A stretch of DNA of 64,000 nucleotides, taken from positions 10,516 through 74,515 of the forward strand of contig NZ_JADIKJ010000019.1 in NCBI RefSeq assembly GCF_044904675.1, written 5' to 3'. A program made the position numbers and the translations under genes. Below the pieces are notes generated by a model. It saw only the letters and a program-made list of their open reading frames with translations, did no database searches and was not told the DNA's origin. This stretch comes from Dyella_B jejuensis. Its GTDB lineage: Bacteria > Pseudomonadota > Gammaproteobacteria > Xanthomonadales > Rhodanobacteraceae. Below are positions 62,131 through 64,000 of this stretch, piece after piece (the first letter of the stretch is position 1; every line of letters begins with the position of its first letter).

Positions 62131-62232
62131 GCGTTCGGCCTCGGCGGAAGGCGCCGAAGCCTGGTGCATCTTCGACAATACCGCCCTGGGCCATGCCACG
62201 GCCAACGCCCTGGAATTGATGGCCCTGCTGGC
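62131..62232 (+). repeat. direct repeat, right copy (displaced DUF72 end)
   Basis: Second copy of the 102-bp DUF72 3' segment. It continues to a natural-looking end at 62254. Confidence 0.88.
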
Positions 62233-62254
62233 GGCGAAGGCCCCGGCTAAATAA
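62131..62254 (+). pseudogene. displaced 3' end of the DUF72 gene
   Basis: In frame it reads AEGAEAWCIFDNTALGHATA, then NALELMALLAAKAPAK and a TAA stop. There is no start or N-terminal part here, so this is the original gene end, cut off from its body by the ~2.3-kb insertion, or a duplicate of it. Confidence 0.8.
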
Positions 62255-62287
62255 GCGAACAGGCCCGGCCCTAACAGGGCGAGGCGC

Positions 62288-62293
62288 TACAAT
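62288..62293 (+). promoter_or_regulatory. candidate -10 element of chaA
   Basis: TACAAT, close to the TATAAT consensus. The matching -35 is not obvious. Transcription from here would give a leader of about 185 nt. Confidence 0.4.
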
Positions 62294-62318
62294 GTGCCAC
62301 CGCGGCCAAAAGCAATGG

Positions 62319-62348
62319 GGAAAGTTGCAGGTGCTTACCTGTCTTTCC
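62319..62348 (+). promoter_or_regulatory. hairpin in the chaA leader
   Basis: GGAAAG (62319) pairs with CTTTCC (62343-62348) and CAGGT with ACCTG around a GCTT loop, with a small internal bulge. The hairpin sits near the 5' end of the predicted leader and could be part of a regulatory RNA structure. Confidence 0.4.
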
Positions 62349-62485
62349 GGGGATGGGGAAAAAGCCACGAGTCATCATCGCGACGCCCTGGCAACGGCGA
62401 GCGCGTCGCGAACAAGGGAGATCATTGTTTCACCGTCCGGGAGCCGCATGCCGCGGCACAATCACTTCGCACGAAGGGCATGGGT

Positions 62486-63607
62486 ATGTATCCGACCGGC
62501 ATGGCGACGTTACGCAAAGAATGGTTCCTGGTACTCAGCCTAGCTACCACCGCGGCCTTTGCGCTGCGCGGCGAAGTACTGACGAGCGGATTGTCGAATC
62601 CTTATCGGCTTGGCCTCGTATTCTTCTGGCTGTTTGCTGTCGTGCTCGGTTCGGCGCTGGCGGTGGTCAGGCACGCCGATCACCTGGCCGAAAAACTCGG
62701 CGAGCCATTCGGCACTTTGGTCCTTACCATCTGCATTACCTCGATCGAGGTGATCAGCATTACTGCCATCATGCTGCATGGCGCCAACAATCCTACGCTC
62801 GCACGGGACACCTTGTTCGCGGTAACCATGATCGTGCTCAACGGCATGGTGGGGTTGTCGTTGCTATGGGGCGGATGGCGGCACCGCGAACAGCATTACA
62901 ACCTGCAAGGCGCCAATACGTATCTCGGCGTGATCATTCCGCTGGGCGTGCTTGGCCTGGTGATGCCCGATTACACCATCACGACATCCGGCGCCACGCT
63001 CTCGCTGGCGCAGGAGATCTTCGTTGCACTCATTTCCGTGGGGCTTTATGCGGCCTTCCTGTTCCTGCAGACAAGCCGGCACCGTGCCTATTTCATGACC
63101 CACGATGACGTGTGCGATGCGAGCGATGCCGCTGTGACGACCACTACGGAAAGCCCACGCACATCTAAGCACGTACTGCTGCTGGCAATCTACATGGCAT
63201 TGATTGTCTACCTGGCGGAGAAGCTGGCGCCGCCGGTCGACTATGTGGTGGAAACGCTAGGCAAACCCGCGGCACTGGCCGGCCTGGCCATGGCCGTGCT
63301 GGTGGCCACGCCGGAGATCATTGGCGCGGTACGCGCCGCGGGCAGAAACCATTTGCAGCGATCGATGAATATCTTCCTGGGCTCGGTATTGTCGACCATC
63401 GGGCTGACCATTCCCGCGATCCTGATCATCAGCGAACTGACCCACCATCCCATCGTGCTCGGATTGCAGCATACCGACCTGCTGCTGTTCCTGCTGACGC
63501 TGGCGCTTTGCATGGTGACGTTCTCCAGCGGCCGCACCAATATCCTGCAGGGCGGCGTGCACCTGATCTTGTTCGTAGCCTATTTGTTCCTGATTTTCCA
63601 AGGCTGA
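62486..63607 (+). CDS. chaA: ChaA-type calcium (sodium)/proton antiporter
   Basis: 373 residues with about ten to eleven membrane helices in two homologous halves. The acidic exchanger motifs are visible in LTICITSIEVISITAIM (first half) and VLVATPEIIGAVRAA (second half). ChaA exports Ca2+, Na+ or K+ in exchange for protons at alkaline pH or under salt stress. AAGGG stands seven bases before the ATG at 62486; an ATG six bases upstream is too close to it. It directly follows the displaced DUF72 end and a ~185-nt leader. Confidence 0.92.
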   Translation: MYPTGMATLRKEWFLVLSLATTAAFALRGEVLTSGLSNPYRLGLVFFWLFAVVLGSALAVVRHADHLAEKLGEPFGTLVLTICITSIEVISITAIMLHGANNPTLARDTLFAVTMIVLNGMVGLSLLWGGWRHREQHYNLQGANTYLGVIIPLGVLGLVMPDYTITTSGATLSLAQEIFVALISVGLYAAFLFLQTSRHRAYFMTHDDVCDASDAAVTTTTESPRTSKHVLLLAIYMALIVYLAEKLAPPVDYVVETLGKPAALAGLAMAVLVATPEIIGAVRAAGRNHLQRSMNIFLGSVLSTIGLTIPAILIISELTHHPIVLGLQHTDLLLFLLTLALCMVTFSSGRTNILQGGVHLILFVAYLFLIFQG

Positions 63608-63625
63608 CAATTTTTCTTCACCACG

Positions 63626-63652
63626 AAAAAGCCCGGCATGCGCCGGGCCTTT
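63626..63652. terminator. bidirectional intrinsic terminator between chaA and the OmpA-type gene
   Basis: GCCCGGC (63631-63637) and GCCGGGC (63642-63648) form a 7-bp stem. On the minus strand a run of five T follows, a classic intrinsic terminator for the OmpA-type gene; on the plus strand a weaker CTTTCC follows for chaA. Confidence 0.85.
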
Positions 63653-63673
63653 CCGTAACAGCTTGCGGTCCGA

Positions 63674-64000
63674 TTACTGCTGGACCTGCAGTTCCGTGCG
63701 ACGGTTGCGGGCACGGCCGGAGGCCGTCTTGTTGCTGTCGATCGGATCGTCCTCGCCGTGGCCGATCGGCCCTTCCAGGCGACTCGGGTCGATCCCGTGT
63801 GACGTCAGGTAGTCGTACACGATCTTCGCGCGACGCTCCGACAGTCCCTGGTTGTACTGTGGCGTACCCACGCTGTCGGTGTAACCGGCCACCGTCACGT
63901 GCACCTGCGGATAGCGCTTGAGCGTATCCACTGCCTGGTCCAGGATCGCCAGCGAATCGCTGCTCGGCACCGCCAGTGCCGGCTCGATGTTCGTCTCGCC
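63674..64000 (-). CDS. OmpA C-terminal domain protein, 5'-truncated by window edge
   Basis: The last 108 residues of a peptidoglycan-binding OmpA-like protein; the frame is open at the right edge. The domain is typical: LDQAVDTLKRYPQVHVTVAGYTDSVGT (shown in part), NQGLSERRAKIVYDYL and RNRRTELQVQQ at the end, with the Asp/Arg pair that binds diaminopimelate (TDS, LSERRA). The N-terminal part (barrel or lipoprotein) is outside the window. Confidence 0.92.
   Translation of the reverse strand, partial: GETNIEPALAVPSSDSLAILDQAVDTLKRYPQVHVTVAGYTDSVGTPQYNQGLSERRAKIVYDYLTSHGIDPSRLEGPIGHGEDDPIDSNKTASGRARNRRTELQVQQ

Noticed and set aside
62255..62485. yybP-ykoY manganese riboswitch before chaA
   Set aside because: The conserved loop and GGCGAGACC-like words of that class could not be placed; only a generic hairpin remains.
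1..64000. CRISPR arrays, rRNA and tRNA genes, phage structural genes
   Set aside because: No regularly spaced repeats, no cloverleaf or rRNA signatures and no capsid, tail or terminase-like proteins were found by reading both strands; the beta-helix protein alone is not evidence of a phage.

Overview
The window looks like a chromosomal segment of a GC-rich gammaproteobacterium of the Xanthomonadales/Lysobacterales, most probably Rhodanobacteraceae (Dyella, Luteibacter, Frateuria or Rhodanobacter type). This placement is inferred from gene content (secreted DUF3761 protein, Ada-AlkA fusion, YaeQ, TIGR03862-type flavoprotein, NPP-type phosphodiesterase, GGDEF/EAL and HD-GYP proteins) and not from a marker gene. 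No rRNA, tRNA or CRISPR array was seen.

Layout. 1-8 kb: the end of an MscS-type channel, a secreted DUF3761 protein, two exported serine hydrolases, a membrane-anchored guanyl ribonuclease overlapping its barstar-type inhibitor, an S4 RNA-binding protein and an exported MsrA. 8-15.5 kb: a membrane GGDEF/EAL protein, a TenA/HDO-like diiron protein, PanE, the helicase DbpA, and a ZIP transporter preceded by a perfect Zur-like palindrome. 15.8-21.5 kb: a metal-acquisition set (DUF2946 protein, TonB-dependent receptor, PepSY protein) rich in Met/His stretches that suggest copper, then a small exported protein and a PEBP protein. 21.6-25.3 kb: a decayed class A beta-lactamase, an AT-rich stretch and a large exported beta-propeller/di-heme cytochrome fusion.

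25.3-36.7 kb holds the most unusual locus: a minus-strand transcription unit of a 110-aa unknown protein, a 2986-aa polyketide synthase and an alpha/beta hydrolase. The synthase has the order methyltransferase-GNAT-ACP-KS-ACP-enoyl reductase-ACP-ECH1-ECH2-HMG synthase, with no acyltransferase. A complete beta-branching cassette (HMGS, ECH1, ECH2) is thus fused to a GNAT loading module and one condensing module. On paper this makes an acetoacetyl thioester, adds an acetyl carbon at the beta position, dehydrates, decarboxylates and reduces, giving an isovaleryl-type branched thioester on one chain; the hydrolase could release it.

36.7-46.7 kb: a small secreted protein, a MASE1 membrane protein with a degenerate kinase core, urocanase, a catalase-like peroxidase with cytochrome b561, an alkylation-repair pair (Ada-AlkA, Ogt), YaeQ and a flavoprotein. 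46.7-50 kb: two inverted copies of a non-coding MITE-like element flank an AmpH-like hydrolase and a secreted protein. 50-59.8 kb: an NPP-type phosphodiesterase lipoprotein, a LysR regulator, an MFS/VOC pair, small proteins, an HD-GYP protein without its HD dyad, and a DNA-end-processing pair (MBL exonuclease plus ATP-dependent ligase) followed by a DUF72 gene.

59.7-62.25 kb: an insertion whose right junction repeats the last ~100 bp of the DUF72 gene; it contains IS200/IS605 and IS3 relics and an AT-richer exported beta-helix protein. The window ends with ChaA behind a structured leader and a partial OmpA-type protein.
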